Assembly (NCBI GenBank): GCA_964447335.1
Contig: CAYUSA010000005.1
Coordinates: 1-64,000, forward strand
DNA: 64,000 nucleotides
Reading direction: 5' to 3'
Source: HRBIN12 sp964447335
GTDB taxonomy: Bacteria; Actinomycetota; UBA4738; HRBIN12
Shown here piece by piece: positions 32,977 through 41,503 of the stretch. Numbering within the stretch: position 1 is the stretch's first letter; every line of letters starts with the position of its first letter. Position numbers and translations under genes: made by a program. The notes beneath the pieces were generated by a model. The model made no database searches. It was not told the origin of the DNA and saw nothing but the letters and a program-made list of their open reading frames with translations.

Positions 32977-33297
32977 ATGAGTGCGGGTGCGCTCCTTCGG
33001 CAGGCGCGGCGCGAGGCGGGACTCGGCCAGCGCGAGCTCGCCCGCAGGGCGGGGATCCCGCAGCCGACGCTCTCGCGCATCGAGCGCGGGCTCGCGTCGC
33101 CCCGGTTCGACACCCTGGACCGGCTGCTGCGCGAGTGCGGACTGAAGCTGGACCTCGTGAGACGGCCCGGCCTGGACGTGGACCGCACGCTCATCCGCGA
33201 CCGCCTGCGGCTCACCCCGGGGGAGCGAGCTCGTCTCGCCGTCCGCGAGTGGGAGCGCACGGCCCCGTTCGGCCGGCGTGGAGGGACGACGCGATGA
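32977..33297 (+). CDS. XRE-family helix-turn-helix protein, antitoxin-like
   Basis: Protein of 106 residues starting MSAGALLRQARREAGLGQRE. Residues about 5-60 form an XRE/Cro helix-turn-helix with RELARRAGIPQPTLSRIERG, typical of autorepressors. The C-terminal part (DRTLIRDRLRLTPGERARLAV) may contact the partner. Its stop overlaps the nucleotidyltransferase start as ATGA, so the two are coupled. A perfect palindrome covers its -10 region. The reading frame is open upstream across the previous gene; the palindrome, promoter and domain start support ATG 32977. Confidence 0.85.
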   Translation: MSAGALLRQARREAGLGQRELARRAGIPQPTLSRIERGLASPRFDTLDRLLRECGLKLDLVRRPGLDVDRTLIRDRLRLTPGERARLAVREWERTAPFGRRGGTTR

Positions 33298-33791
33298 GCG
33301 AGCCCTCGTTCGATCCGCTCGGAGCGCTCCGGACGCTCTCGGAGCACGGCGTCCGGTTCGTGCTGATCGGCGGGTACGCCGCCGCGCTGCGCGGTTCGCC
33401 GATGATGACCGGCGACCTGGACCTGTGCTACGCGCGGGACGACGAGAACCTGCGCGCGCTCGCCGCCGCCCTCGCGGAGCTCGGGGCGCGACCGCGCGGC
33501 GCGCCTGAGGAGGTCCCCTTCCAACTCGACGCGGCCACCCTCAAGGCGGGCGACCACTTCACCTTCTCGACCGAGGCCGGGCCGATCGACTGCCTCGGCA
33601 CGCCGTCGGGCACCGACGGGTTCGCGGACCTGGACGCCTACGCGACCGACGAGGACCTCGACGGCATCGTCGTGCGTGTCGCTTCGCTCGAGGACCTGAT
33701 CCGCATGAAGCGCGCGGCGGGAAGACCGCAGGACCTGATCGCGGTCGAGTGGCTCTCCGCGATCCGAGACGAGCTCGAACGCGGAGGTTGA
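33294..33791 (+). CDS. Nucleotidyltransferase-fold protein, toxin-like (AbiEii/MNT type)
   Basis: Protein of 165 residues with a minimal nucleotidyltransferase core: LIGGYAAALRGSPMMTGDLDL carries the Gly-Gly and the metal-binding Asp41 and Asp43 (G-G-x-A-x7-x-T-x-D-L-D-L pattern, shown here split). Later come DLIRMKRAAGRPQD and IAVEWL, as in AbiEii- or DUF6036-like NTases. With an XRE partner this matches HTH-NTase modules known or suspected as toxin-antitoxin systems, in which the NTase modifies tRNA or the partner. Coupled start at ATG 33294. Confidence 0.78.
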   Translation: MSEPSFDPLGALRTLSEHGVRFVLIGGYAAALRGSPMMTGDLDLCYARDDENLRALAAALAELGARPRGAPEEVPFQLDAATLKAGDHFTFSTEAGPIDCLGTPSGTDGFADLDAYATDEDLDGIVVRVASLEDLIRMKRAAGRPQDLIAVEWLSAIRDELERGG

Positions 33792-33849
33792 GGCGGCTCG
33801 CATCCGGCGCGCACCATACTGTCCGGGCCACGATCGGGAGGGGGACATC

Positions 33850-34155
33850 GTGATCGCACGGGTGTGGTTCGGACGCACCAAGGCCGAGGACTACGACGCG
33901 TACCTCGCGTACCTCGAGGAGAGCGGGGTCGCCGCGTTGAAGCAGACACCGGGCAACCAGGGCGTGATGGTGCTGCGCCGTCTCGACGGCGACGAGGCCG
34001 AGTTCGGCGTCATGTCGTTCTGGGACTCGCTCGAGGATGTGAAGGCCTTCGCCGGCGAGGACGTGGACGTCGCGCGCCACTTCCCCGACGACGAGCGCTT
34101 CCTCCTCGAGCTCACCCCGAGGCTCAAGCACTTCGGAGTGGCCAGGGAGCGGTAG
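33850..34155 (+). CDS. Antibiotic biosynthesis monooxygenase (ABM) domain-like protein
   Basis: Protein of 101 residues, starting at GTG 33850 with a purine-rich ribosome site (gggaggggg). MIARVWFGRTKAEDYDAYLA, QGVMVLRRLDGDEAEFGVMS and FWDSLEDVKAFAGED match the dimeric alpha-beta barrel of ABM/EthD-like proteins (variant without haem-ligand His visible). Such proteins may be cofactor-free oxygenases or ligand binders. It converges on the aminotransferase gene, 9 bases apart. Confidence 0.72.
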   Translation: MIARVWFGRTKAEDYDAYLAYLEESGVAALKQTPGNQGVMVLRRLDGDEAEFGVMSFWDSLEDVKAFAGEDVDVARHFPDDERFLLELTPRLKHFGVARER

Positions 34156-34164
34156 GCGGCGCGA

Positions 34165-35478
34165 CTACCACCCGGCGAACGGCGCGACCTCCTCGTCGCT
34201 CACCCGGCCGGCCTCGACGTCGGTGAACGCCTGATCGAGGACCGAGAGCGCTTCGGCGACCTCGTCCTCGGACAGGGTCAGCGGAGGGGTCATCTCGAGC
34301 ACGTTGGAGTGCAGCCCAACGTAGAAGAGGACGACGCCGAGCTGGAAAGCGCGGTACACGAGCTTGGCGGTCTCCCGTGGCGCGGGCTCGCGCCGCTCGC
34401 GGTCCCGGACCAGATCCACGCCGATTGCGAGGCCACGCCCGCGCACGTCGCCGATCAGCGGGTGGCGCTCCGCGAGGCGTCTCAAGCCGGCCGAGAGCGA
34501 GTCCCCGCGCAGGCGGGCGGCCGTCGCGAGGTCGTCGCGTCTGATGGTGTCGAGCACCGCGCGCCCCGCGCTCGCCGAGACGGGATTGCCGGAGGTGGTC
34601 TGCATCGCGAACGCCTGGGCGACGTCGAGGACCGCGGCGGGGCCGACCAACGCCGAGAGCGGCAGCCCGCCGCCGAGCCCCTTGCCCAGCGTCACCACGT
34701 CGGGCGCCAGGCCTTCGGCCTCGAAGGCGTGGAGCCACCCCGTCCGCGCGAGACCCACCTTCACCTCGTCGCACACGACGAGGATCCCGTGGCGCCGGCA
34801 CCGCTCCTCGAGGCTCTTCAGGAATCCCGACGGCGGCACGATGAGGCCGCCGTCGGACTGGATCGGCTCGATGAACACGGCCGCGACCTCGTCCGGCGGG
34901 AAGATCGTGTCGAACTGGTAGTCGAGGTACGCGAGCGTGGTCTCGGCGGGGTCACCGCCGAGGAAGGGCCGGTAGGGGTCCGGGTAGGGCAGGAACAGCA
35001 CCCCGCCCCGCGATGGCGTGTGCGTCTGCGCCGAGTGGCCCGAGACGGCCATCGAGCCGGACGTCCCGCCGTGGTACGCGCCGATGAACGAGATGAACCG
35101 ATGGCGTCCGGTCGCGGCCTCGATCGTGCGGACCGCCGTCTCGTTCGCGTCCGAGCCCGAGTGGCCGAGCCACACGCGGCGGTCGCCCTCGCCCGGCACC
35201 ACGTGGAGGAGCTCCTCGGCCAGGGCCACGGCCGGCTCGTTGATGCTCGACAGGATGCTCGCAGCCGCCATCGAGCTCGACGCTCGCGTGACGGCCTCGA
35301 CGATCGCGGGGTGCCCGTAGCCGAGGCTCGCGGCTCCCCACGACGCCGATAGGTCGAGCAGCCTCCGCCCGTCCTCGCCGATCAGGTACGAGCCCTCGCC
35401 GCCGATCACCGCGAGCGGGAAGAACCGGAGCTTCTCGACGCCGGCGATCGCACGCGCGTCCCGCGCGAACAGGTCCAT
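34165..35478 (-). CDS. Class III PLP-dependent aminotransferase
   Basis: Omega-amino acid or diamine transaminase of 437 residues. Motifs: ASWGAASLGYGHPAIVEAV, GSDANETAVRTIEAATGRH, SFIGAYHGGTSGSM, LVVCDEVKVGLARTG (PLP-binding Asp) and TLGKGLGGGLPLSALVG with the Schiff-base Lys. The GS-like and amidohydrolase genes are upstream in the same operon, so the likely substrate is an omega-amine or its gamma-glutamyl derivative; 4-aminobutyrate-type chemistry is plausible. The gene begins 2 bases after the amidohydrolase stop. Confidence 0.9.
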   Translation of the reverse strand: MDLFARDARAIAGVEKLRFFPLAVIGGEGSYLIGEDGRRLLDLSASWGAASLGYGHPAIVEAVTRASSSMAAASILSSINEPAVALAEELLHVVPGEGDRRVWLGHSGSDANETAVRTIEAATGRHRFISFIGAYHGGTSGSMAVSGHSAQTHTPSRGGVLFLPYPDPYRPFLGGDPAETTLAYLDYQFDTIFPPDEVAAVFIEPIQSDGGLIVPPSGFLKSLEERCRRHGILVVCDEVKVGLARTGWLHAFEAEGLAPDVVTLGKGLGGGLPLSALVGPAAVLDVAQAFAMQTTSGNPVSASAGRAVLDTIRRDDLATAARLRGDSLSAGLRRLAERHPLIGDVRGRGLAIGVDLVRDRERREPAPRETAKLVYRAFQLGVVLFYVGLHSNVLEMTPPLTLSEDEVAEALSVLDQAFTDVEAGRVSDEEVAPFAGW

Positions 35479-35480
35479 CC

Positions 35481-36653
35481 TCAGTCACCTCGCTCCAGCG
35501 GGTAGATCCGCGTGGCGTTCTCGACGGCGATGAGCCGCGCGATGCCCTCGGCGTCGTGCATCGAGCAGTCGCCGTCGTCGACCCACCCGCCGAGCGCGTC
35601 CGCGAGTCCCCGGCGGAACTGCGCGGCGCCGAGCAGGTACAGCTCGGGCACGCCGAAGGCGTCCGAGGAGTACAGCTGCTTCGTGAACGGCGCGAGCTCG
35701 AGCGCCTCCGCGAGCAGCCGACGCGAGCTGACGCCGAGGTACGTGAGCGCCTCGCCGACATCGAAGTACACGTTCGGCAGCACGGCGGCCAGGTACGCGG
35801 CCTCGCGATGGTACGGATAGCAGTGTAGGAACACGACGTCGACGCCGATCTGCCCGAGCGCCTTCACGAGCTCGGTCAGGAGCGAGGGGTTCGCGAGGTG
35901 CAGCGTGAGGTCGGGATCGCCCCAGCCGGCGTGAACCTGCAGGGGCAGGCCCGCGTCGCGGGCGAGCTCGGCCCCGGCCCAGATCCCAAAGCGGAGCAGG
36001 ACGGGGTCGGTCACCCTCGGCGGACCGGACCCGATGGTGTCGAGCCACCGCCCGGCCGCGTCGGCGACCTCGGACGGGGACGGGGGAGCGGGGTCGAACG
36101 CGAACCCGCCGCGGTACGCCACGATCGTCTTCAACCCTACGGCCCCGGCCGTGCGCGCCTCGAGCGCCGTGCGGAACGCGTCCACGTACCCGGCGGCCGA
36201 AGGTCCGGTCCCCGCGACGGCCTCCGCGACCGCCTCGAGCCGCACGACCTCCCACGCGCGCGCGCCCGCGAGCTCGCCCATCCGATCCGGCCCGACGACG
36301 TCCGAGGACCGGTACCCCGACTCGACGAGCAGCCCGCCGAGCTTCGCCGCGCCGAGCAGCCGCCGGGCCACCTCCTCGGCGCCGAGGCTCGCCCGGCGCT
36401 CGACGTACTCGTCCGCGCTCGCGAGCGGCTCGAGGCCGAGCGCCGGCGCGCACCACCGGCGGATCGCGAGCCCGACCGGCGAGTCGAGGTGTGACGTCCC
36501 GGCCGGCGGCGCGTCGAAGCCCTCGTTCACGAGCGCCTCGAACGCCGGCCGGTCGAGCTCGGTCGACACGACCCCGTGGCAGTGGTGGTCGATCGGCCGG
36601 AGGTCCTCGAGGAACGCGGCGAGCTCGCCGCGGGCGCCGGCCTCAGTAGACAT
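35481..36653 (-). CDS. Metal-dependent amidohydrolase (FluG N-domain type)
   Basis: TIM-barrel amidohydrolase of 390 residues. The metal-binding HxH is in PIDHHCHG near residue 23; further ligands are in LQVHAGWGD and FLHCYPYHREA, and the Asp is in YSSDAFGVPEL. Its sequence and pairing with the GS-like gene recall fungal FluG, where an amidohydrolase of this type is fused to a GS-like domain. Start ATG 36653 overlaps the GS-like stop (a second ATG lies two codons upstream). It probably hydrolyses a gamma-glutamyl amide or related product. Confidence 0.8.
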   Translation of the reverse strand: MSTEAGARGELAAFLEDLRPIDHHCHGVVSTELDRPAFEALVNEGFDAPPAGTSHLDSPVGLAIRRWCAPALGLEPLASADEYVERRASLGAEEVARRLLGAAKLGGLLVESGYRSSDVVGPDRMGELAGARAWEVVRLEAVAEAVAGTGPSAAGYVDAFRTALEARTAGAVGLKTIVAYRGGFAFDPAPPSPSEVADAAGRWLDTIGSGPPRVTDPVLLRFGIWAGAELARDAGLPLQVHAGWGDPDLTLHLANPSLLTELVKALGQIGVDVVFLHCYPYHREAAYLAAVLPNVYFDVGEALTYLGVSSRRLLAEALELAPFTKQLYSSDAFGVPELYLLGAAQFRRGLADALGGWVDDGDCSMHDAEGIARLIAVENATRIYPLERGD

Positions 36654-37953
36654 CGGCATACCTCGTGCAGGCCTCCTCGGGCGACAGGCCCTCGAGCAGC
36701 CCGATCTCCGTGCGCTTCAGGCTCAGGTAGCAGTCGAGGAGGTCCTTCGAGAACCACCCACGGACGACATCGTCGTTCTCGAGCTCGGTCAGCGCCTGCT
36801 CGAGGGAGTGCGGCAGCGGGCGCACCCCCATCCGTCGCGCCTCCTCCTCCGAGAGCGTCGACGGGTCCTGCTGCACGAGCTCGGGGACGTCGTACCTCTC
36901 GCGGATCCCCTGCAGGCCCGCCAGGACCAGCACGCCGAGCGCGAGATGCGGGCACGCGGCGGCGTCGGCCGCTCGGAACTCCAGGTTGAGCTGCGCCGCG
37001 GGGTCCGAGCCCGGCAGGTCGATCGTCGGCGCGATCCGCACGGCGGCCTCGCGGTTCCGCTCGGCGAACACGGTGGAGGCGGCGCTCCACCGGTGGGGCG
37101 TGAGCCGAAGGTACGAGACGACGCTCGGCGCGGTGATCGCGCACAGGGCGGGGAGGTGGCGCAAGATCCCGGCCGTGAACCGGCCGGCGGCCTCGCTCAC
37201 GCGGCCGGGTCGCGACGCGTCGAACGTCGCGGGCTGCCCGTCCGGGTCGAGGAAGCTGAGGTGGATGTGGACGCCGTTGCCGACGCCCGCGGGATCCACG
37301 ATCGGCGCGAACGTGGCTCGGTAGCCCATGCGCCGGCCGACCTCCCGCGCGATCTCGCGGATGATCGACGCTCGGTCGGCGCCGGTGACGCCCTCGGCGG
37401 GGCTACACGTCATCTCGAACTGCCCCGGCCCGTACTCGGGCAGGAACATCTCGGGCTCCTGGCCCGCCTGCGCGAGCCCGGCCATCATGAGCGGGCCGAA
37501 CGGCTCCACGAGGCGGTGCGCCTCCATCGAGAAGCCGGGCCCCTGCGTCGCGCCGCGCAGGAAGATCTCCTGCTCGAACCCCGAGACGACCCGCAGCCCC
37601 GCCTCGGACTCGAGCCGCGCGAGCGCGTCCTTCAGGAAGGTCCGGGGGCACGCGTCCCACGGCGAGCCGTCGGTGTTCGTCGCGTCGCACAGGTAGAAGT
37701 GCAGCGGGCTCGCGTCGGGCCACAGGTCGACGCGGGTCTTCGTGGACGGGTCGGGCATGAGCCGCAGGTCGCCCAACGGTCCCCACGGGTTCGGATCGGC
37801 GATCGGGCCGAACGCCGTCAGCGCCTGGTCCGCGGGGACCCAGCCGACGCCGCTCGCCAGCCGGGCGTCCAGGTCGCCCACGGGGAACCCGCGCCCGCGG
37901 CTGAGGCCCGACAGGTCGGTGTGCAGGAACATGACGAGCTCGTCACCGGGCAT
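36643..37953 (-). CDS. Glutamine synthetase-like gamma-glutamyl ligase
   Basis: ATP-dependent ligase of 436 residues from the GS superfamily. Metal and substrate motifs are GFEQEIFL, EYGPGQFEMT, GNGVHIHLSF, APSVVSYLRLTPHRW (Arg-containing loop) and NLEFRAADAAACPH. No adenylylation-site Tyr is evident near the C-terminus. In operons with an aminotransferase and amidohydrolase such proteins glutamylate amines (as PuuA or IpuC do) and do not make bulk glutamine. It overlaps the fused transporter gene by 11 bases, so uptake and modification are tightly linked. Confidence 0.85.
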   Translation of the reverse strand: MPGDELVMFLHTDLSGLSRGRGFPVGDLDARLASGVGWVPADQALTAFGPIADPNPWGPLGDLRLMPDPSTKTRVDLWPDASPLHFYLCDATNTDGSPWDACPRTFLKDALARLESEAGLRVVSGFEQEIFLRGATQGPGFSMEAHRLVEPFGPLMMAGLAQAGQEPEMFLPEYGPGQFEMTCSPAEGVTGADRASIIREIAREVGRRMGYRATFAPIVDPAGVGNGVHIHLSFLDPDGQPATFDASRPGRVSEAAGRFTAGILRHLPALCAITAPSVVSYLRLTPHRWSAASTVFAERNREAAVRIAPTIDLPGSDPAAQLNLEFRAADAAACPHLALGVLVLAGLQGIRERYDVPELVQQDPSTLSEEEARRMGVRPLPHSLEQALTELENDDVVRGWFSKDLLDCYLSLKRTEIGLLEGLSPEEACTRYADVY

Positions 37954-39850
37954 CGGTCATCCCTCCGTCTGGTGGTGGACGGCGCTCGGCCGCCGGTTGG
38001 GTCGGTGGCGTGCGCGGGCTGCCGAGGTACGCGTCGATCACCCGCGGATCGTTGGCCACCTCCTCGGGGGAGCCCACGGCGATCGTCTTGCCCTCGCTCA
38101 GCACCTGGATGCGCTCGCACAGCTGCATGATGAGCCTGAGGTCGTGGTCGACGATCAGCACGGCGCATCCCAGATGGTCCCGGATCGCGTGGATGCTCGC
38201 GAGGAGCTCGTCGGACTCGGCCTCGTTCATGCCGGCGGCCGGCTCGTCCAGGAGCAGGAGCGAGGGCCGCCGGACCCCCGCGCGCGCGATCTCGGCGCGG
38301 CGCTGGACCCCGTACGCGAGGTTCCCCGCCAGCTCCTCGAGCACCGACTCGAGCATCATCGTCCGCACGAGCCGGTCGACCTCGGCGCCGTCGGACGCGA
38401 CGGCCGCGGCCTCCACGTTCTCGAGGACGGTCAGCTCGGGGAACAGGCGGATGCTCTGGAACGTCCGCGCGATGCCCGAGCGCGCGATCCGGTACGCCGG
38501 CGCCCCGGTGACGTCGCGGCCGAGCAACGCGACGGTGCCGCCGTCCGGCGCGTACACGCCGGAGAGCACGTTCAGCAGCGTCGTCTTCCCCGATCCGTTC
38601 GGTCCGATGAGGCCGACGAGCTCGCCGGGGCGGACCACGATGTCGACGCCCGTCAGGGCGTGGAGCCCCTCGAACGACTTCGCGATGCCCTCGGCGACGA
38701 GCACCGGCTCCTCGCCGGACGGGCCCGCCGGCGCGCGCTCGACCGCCGCCGGCGCCGTCGCCTCGACCGGCTCCGGCTCCGAGACGGACGGGACGGCCCG
38801 CCGGCGTCGCCACCGTGCCTGGAGCTTCCGCAGGACGTCGTCCGCTTCCCACCGACCGAACAGCCCCTGCGGGCGGAAGACCAGCATGAGGATGATCAGC
38901 AGGGCGATGGAGAACCGGACCAGGCCGGGGATGTGCGGGATCGAGATGCCGACGACCGTCCCGCCCTGCTCGATCTGCCCCAGCGTGTCCTCGACGAGGG
39001 TGACGATCGCCGCGCCGATCACGGCTCCGGTCACCGAGGCCCGGCCGCCGATCACCAGCATCGCCAGCAGCGCGAACGTCGAGTCGAAGAAGAACTCGTC
39101 GGGGCCGAACGCCACGAACGCCTGCGCCCACAATGCACCGCCGGCGCCCATGATCGCCGCCGAGAGCACCCAGGCGCCGAAGCGCGAGACGGGGACGTTG
39201 ATGCCACTGGCCGCGGCCGCGAGCGGATCCTCGCGCGTGGCCTGGACGTGCAGGCCCGGCCTCGAGAACCGGTAGAGGCGGGCGACGAGCACGATGGTCA
39301 CGAGCCCGGCGAGCGCGACCCAGGCGCTGGTTCTCGACGGGATGCCGTAGATGCCGATCGTCCCTCGCGTGAGGGAGCTCCAGTTCGACAGGACACTGTT
39401 GCCGACGACGAGGAGCGCGAGCGTGCCCATCGCCATCGCGGACTCGCGCATCCGCACCAGCGCGCCCCCCAGGATCGCGGCGACGATCGCCGCGAAGGCG
39501 GCTCCCAGGAGCACCGAGCCGATCAGACCCACCTGCACGTCCGCGAGCCAGTCGGGCAGCGTGGGGAGCTGTGTCAGCTTGATCGACGTCGGGATCGTGG
39601 TGAGCGCGGCCGTGTACGCGCCGATACCCATGAACGCGACGTGCCCGAACGAGATGATCCCGGTGTCGCCGGTGAACACCTGGAACCCCAGCACGAGGAT
39701 CGCGTCCAGGTAGAAGCTGATCAGCGTCGTCTCGGCGAGCGACGAGCCCGAGGAGCGCACGAGCACCCCGACGACCACCAGCGGGACGGCGAGCACCGCC
39801 CATCCGATGATCGAGGCGCGGAACCGGCCGGGTGAGAACAACCTCCCCAT
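37943..39850 (-). CDS. Fused ABC permease-ATPase, LivM-LivG type
   Basis: Protein of 635 residues joining an inner-membrane permease (about 1-330; GYNSF-like region DTGIISFGHVAFMGIGAYTA and several helices, ending LVFRPQGLFGRW) to a LivG-type ATPase (about 385-615). ATPase motifs: Walker A GPNGSGKTTLLNVLSG, Walker B LLLLDEPAAGMNEAE. The signature reads NLAYGVQRRAEIAR, with Val where Gln or Gly is usual. The linker is Pro/Glu/Ala-rich. LivM and LivG are usually separate; fusions are less common. It acts with LivH, LivF and the binding protein to import a branched-chain amino acid, amide or related amine. Confidence 0.9.
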   Translation of the reverse strand: MGRLFSPGRFRASIIGWAVLAVPLVVVGVLVRSSGSSLAETTLISFYLDAILVLGFQVFTGDTGIISFGHVAFMGIGAYTAALTTIPTSIKLTQLPTLPDWLADVQVGLIGSVLLGAAFAAIVAAILGGALVRMRESAMAMGTLALLVVGNSVLSNWSSLTRGTIGIYGIPSRTSAWVALAGLVTIVLVARLYRFSRPGLHVQATREDPLAAAASGINVPVSRFGAWVLSAAIMGAGGALWAQAFVAFGPDEFFFDSTFALLAMLVIGGRASVTGAVIGAAIVTLVEDTLGQIEQGGTVVGISIPHIPGLVRFSIALLIILMLVFRPQGLFGRWEADDVLRKLQARWRRRRAVPSVSEPEPVEATAPAAVERAPAGPSGEEPVLVAEGIAKSFEGLHALTGVDIVVRPGELVGLIGPNGSGKTTLLNVLSGVYAPDGGTVALLGRDVTGAPAYRIARSGIARTFQSIRLFPELTVLENVEAAAVASDGAEVDRLVRTMMLESVLEELAGNLAYGVQRRAEIARAGVRRPSLLLLDEPAAGMNEAESDELLASIHAIRDHLGCAVLIVDHDLRLIMQLCERIQVLSEGKTIAVGSPEEVANDPRVIDAYLGSPRTPPTQPAAERRPPPDGGMTDAR

Positions 39851-39853
39851 CGC

Positions 39854-40744
39854 TCAGATCGCTTCGGCCGGCCGCCCGAGCAGGCCCTGCGGGCGCACGT
39901 ACAGGATCGCGACGATCGCGAGCAGCGCGAGCGCCTGCGCGAAGGGCAGCAGCCCGCTCGGCAGCGTCGCCTGGAGGAACACCTCGAGCGTGCCGAGGAA
40001 GAAGCCGCCGACGACCGCCCCCGACAGGCTCCCCAGGCCGCCGATCACCGATGCGATGAACGCCTGCAGGATCGGGGTGAAGCCCATCGACGGGCTGACC
40101 GAGGTGAGGCGCGCGACCCACAGGACGCCGGCGATCCCCGCGAGCAGTCCCGAGATCGCGAACGCGAGCGACGTCACGCGGTTCGCTCGGATCCCCATGA
40201 GCCGCGCGGTGGGGAAGTCCTGCGCGGCCGCCCGCATCGCGAGCCCCGAGCGCGAGCGCCGCAGGAACAGCGTGAGCAGGAGCAGGCACGTGAACCCGAC
40301 CCCGGCCGTGATGAGCGGGAGCACCCCGATCCGGATCGAGCCGAGCTGTATGGCGTCGTTGAACAGGTCGGGGATCGGCACGCCCTTGGGTCGGGGCGAC
40401 ACGGTCTGCCGGAACAGGTTCTGGATGATCTGGGACACGGCGAACGAGGTGAACAGCAGCGTGAGGAAGCTCGCGCGCCGCAGCGGACGGAACGCCACCA
40501 GCTCCATCCCCATCGAGGCGGCGGTCGCGCACGCGATCCCGAAGAGGGCCATCAGGAGGAACGAGGTGTCCCCTCCCGAGGCGAAGTACATCGCGTAGCC
40601 GGTGATCGTCACGAGCTCGCCGAACGCGAAGTTCAACAGACCCATCACGCCGTACACGACCGACAGGCCGAGCGCGAGCAGCGCGTAGATACTGCCGAGG
40701 CTGAGTGCGTTCACGAGTTGCTGGACGAGCTCGCGAGCCGACAT
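39854..40744 (-). CDS. livH: Branched-chain amino acid ABC permease, LivH type
   Basis: Integral membrane protein of 296 residues with about eight helices. LGSIYALLALGLSVVYGVMGLLNFAFGE is the classic LivH opening; GIRANRVTSLAFAISGLLAGIAGVLW and VIGGLGSLSGAVVGGFFLG are conserved cytoplasmic-loop and helix motifs. It partners the LivM half of the downstream fusion. Three bases separate it from that gene. Confidence 0.9.
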   Translation of the reverse strand: MSARELVQQLVNALSLGSIYALLALGLSVVYGVMGLLNFAFGELVTITGYAMYFASGGDTSFLLMALFGIACATAASMGMELVAFRPLRRASFLTLLFTSFAVSQIIQNLFRQTVSPRPKGVPIPDLFNDAIQLGSIRIGVLPLITAGVGFTCLLLLTLFLRRSRSGLAMRAAAQDFPTARLMGIRANRVTSLAFAISGLLAGIAGVLWVARLTSVSPSMGFTPILQAFIASVIGGLGSLSGAVVGGFFLGTLEVFLQATLPSGLLPFAQALALLAIVAILYVRPQGLLGRPAEAI

Positions 40745-40765
40745 CCGTCTCCCTTCCCTACGCGG

Positions 40766-41503
40766 TCAGGACCCTCCGGCCGACGCGAATCCCAAGTACG
40801 CGCGCTCGATCGAGCCCGTCTCCGCGAGCTCGCGCGCCGACCCGGAGAGCACCATCTGCCCCACGGCGAGCACGTACGCGCGGTCGGCGATCTCCAGGGC
40901 CCGGTGGACGTTCTGCTCGACGAGCAGGATGGTGACGCCCCTTGCGCGCAGCTCGGTCAGGAGCTGCATGATCTGCTCGACCACGATGGGGGCGAGCCCG
41001 AGCGAGGGCTCGTCGAGCAGCATGAGCGTCGGGCGCGACATCAGCGACCGGGCGACCACGAGCTGCCGTTGTTCGCCGCCCGAGAGCGTCCCGGCGCCCT
41101 GGGCGCTGCGCTCGGCCAGGAGGGGGAAGAGCTCGAGCACCTCGGCTAGGTCCGATCGGACGGCGGCGGCGTCGCGGCGCGAGATCGCGCCCACCAGCAG
41201 GTTCTCCTGCACCGTCATCCGGGGGAACACGTGCCGGCCCTCGGGCACGAGCGAGATCCCCTTGCGGACGAGGGCCTCCGGAGACGAGCCCTCGATGCGA
41301 TCTCCGAGGAACGAGATCGTGCCGTCGTGCACCCGAACGGCGCCGGTGATCGACCGAAGCAGGGTCGACTTGCCGGCGCCGTTCGGTCCGAGCACGGCGA
41401 CGATCTCCCCCTCCTCGACCCGCAGCGTGACGCCTCGGAGCGCACGGATCGCGCCGTACGCGACCGAGAGGTCATCGACCTCGAGGAAGGGTGCTGCCTG
41501 CAT
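40766..41503 (-). CDS. livF: ABC transporter ATPase, LivF type
   Basis: Cytoplasmic ATPase of 245 residues. Walker A GPNGAGKSTLLRSI, signature LSGGEQRQLVVAR, Walker B LMLLDEPSLGLAP, and the LivF-type C-terminus (LVEQNVHRALEIADRAYVL). It starts directly at the stop of the binding-protein gene and forms the ATPase pair with the LivG half of the fused protein. Confidence 0.92.
   Translation of the reverse strand: MQAAPFLEVDDLSVAYGAIRALRGVTLRVEEGEIVAVLGPNGAGKSTLLRSITGAVRVHDGTISFLGDRIEGSSPEALVRKGISLVPEGRHVFPRMTVQENLLVGAISRRDAAAVRSDLAEVLELFPLLAERSAQGAGTLSGGEQRQLVVARSLMSRPTLMLLDEPSLGLAPIVVEQIMQLLTELRARGVTILLVEQNVHRALEIADRAYVLAVGQMVLSGSARELAETGSIERAYLGFASAGGS

Noticed and set aside
37818..40532. Minus-strand frame of 904 codons across LivH and the LivM-LivG fusion
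   Set aside because: Out of frame with the recognisable permease and ATPase sequences; Arg-rich shadow.
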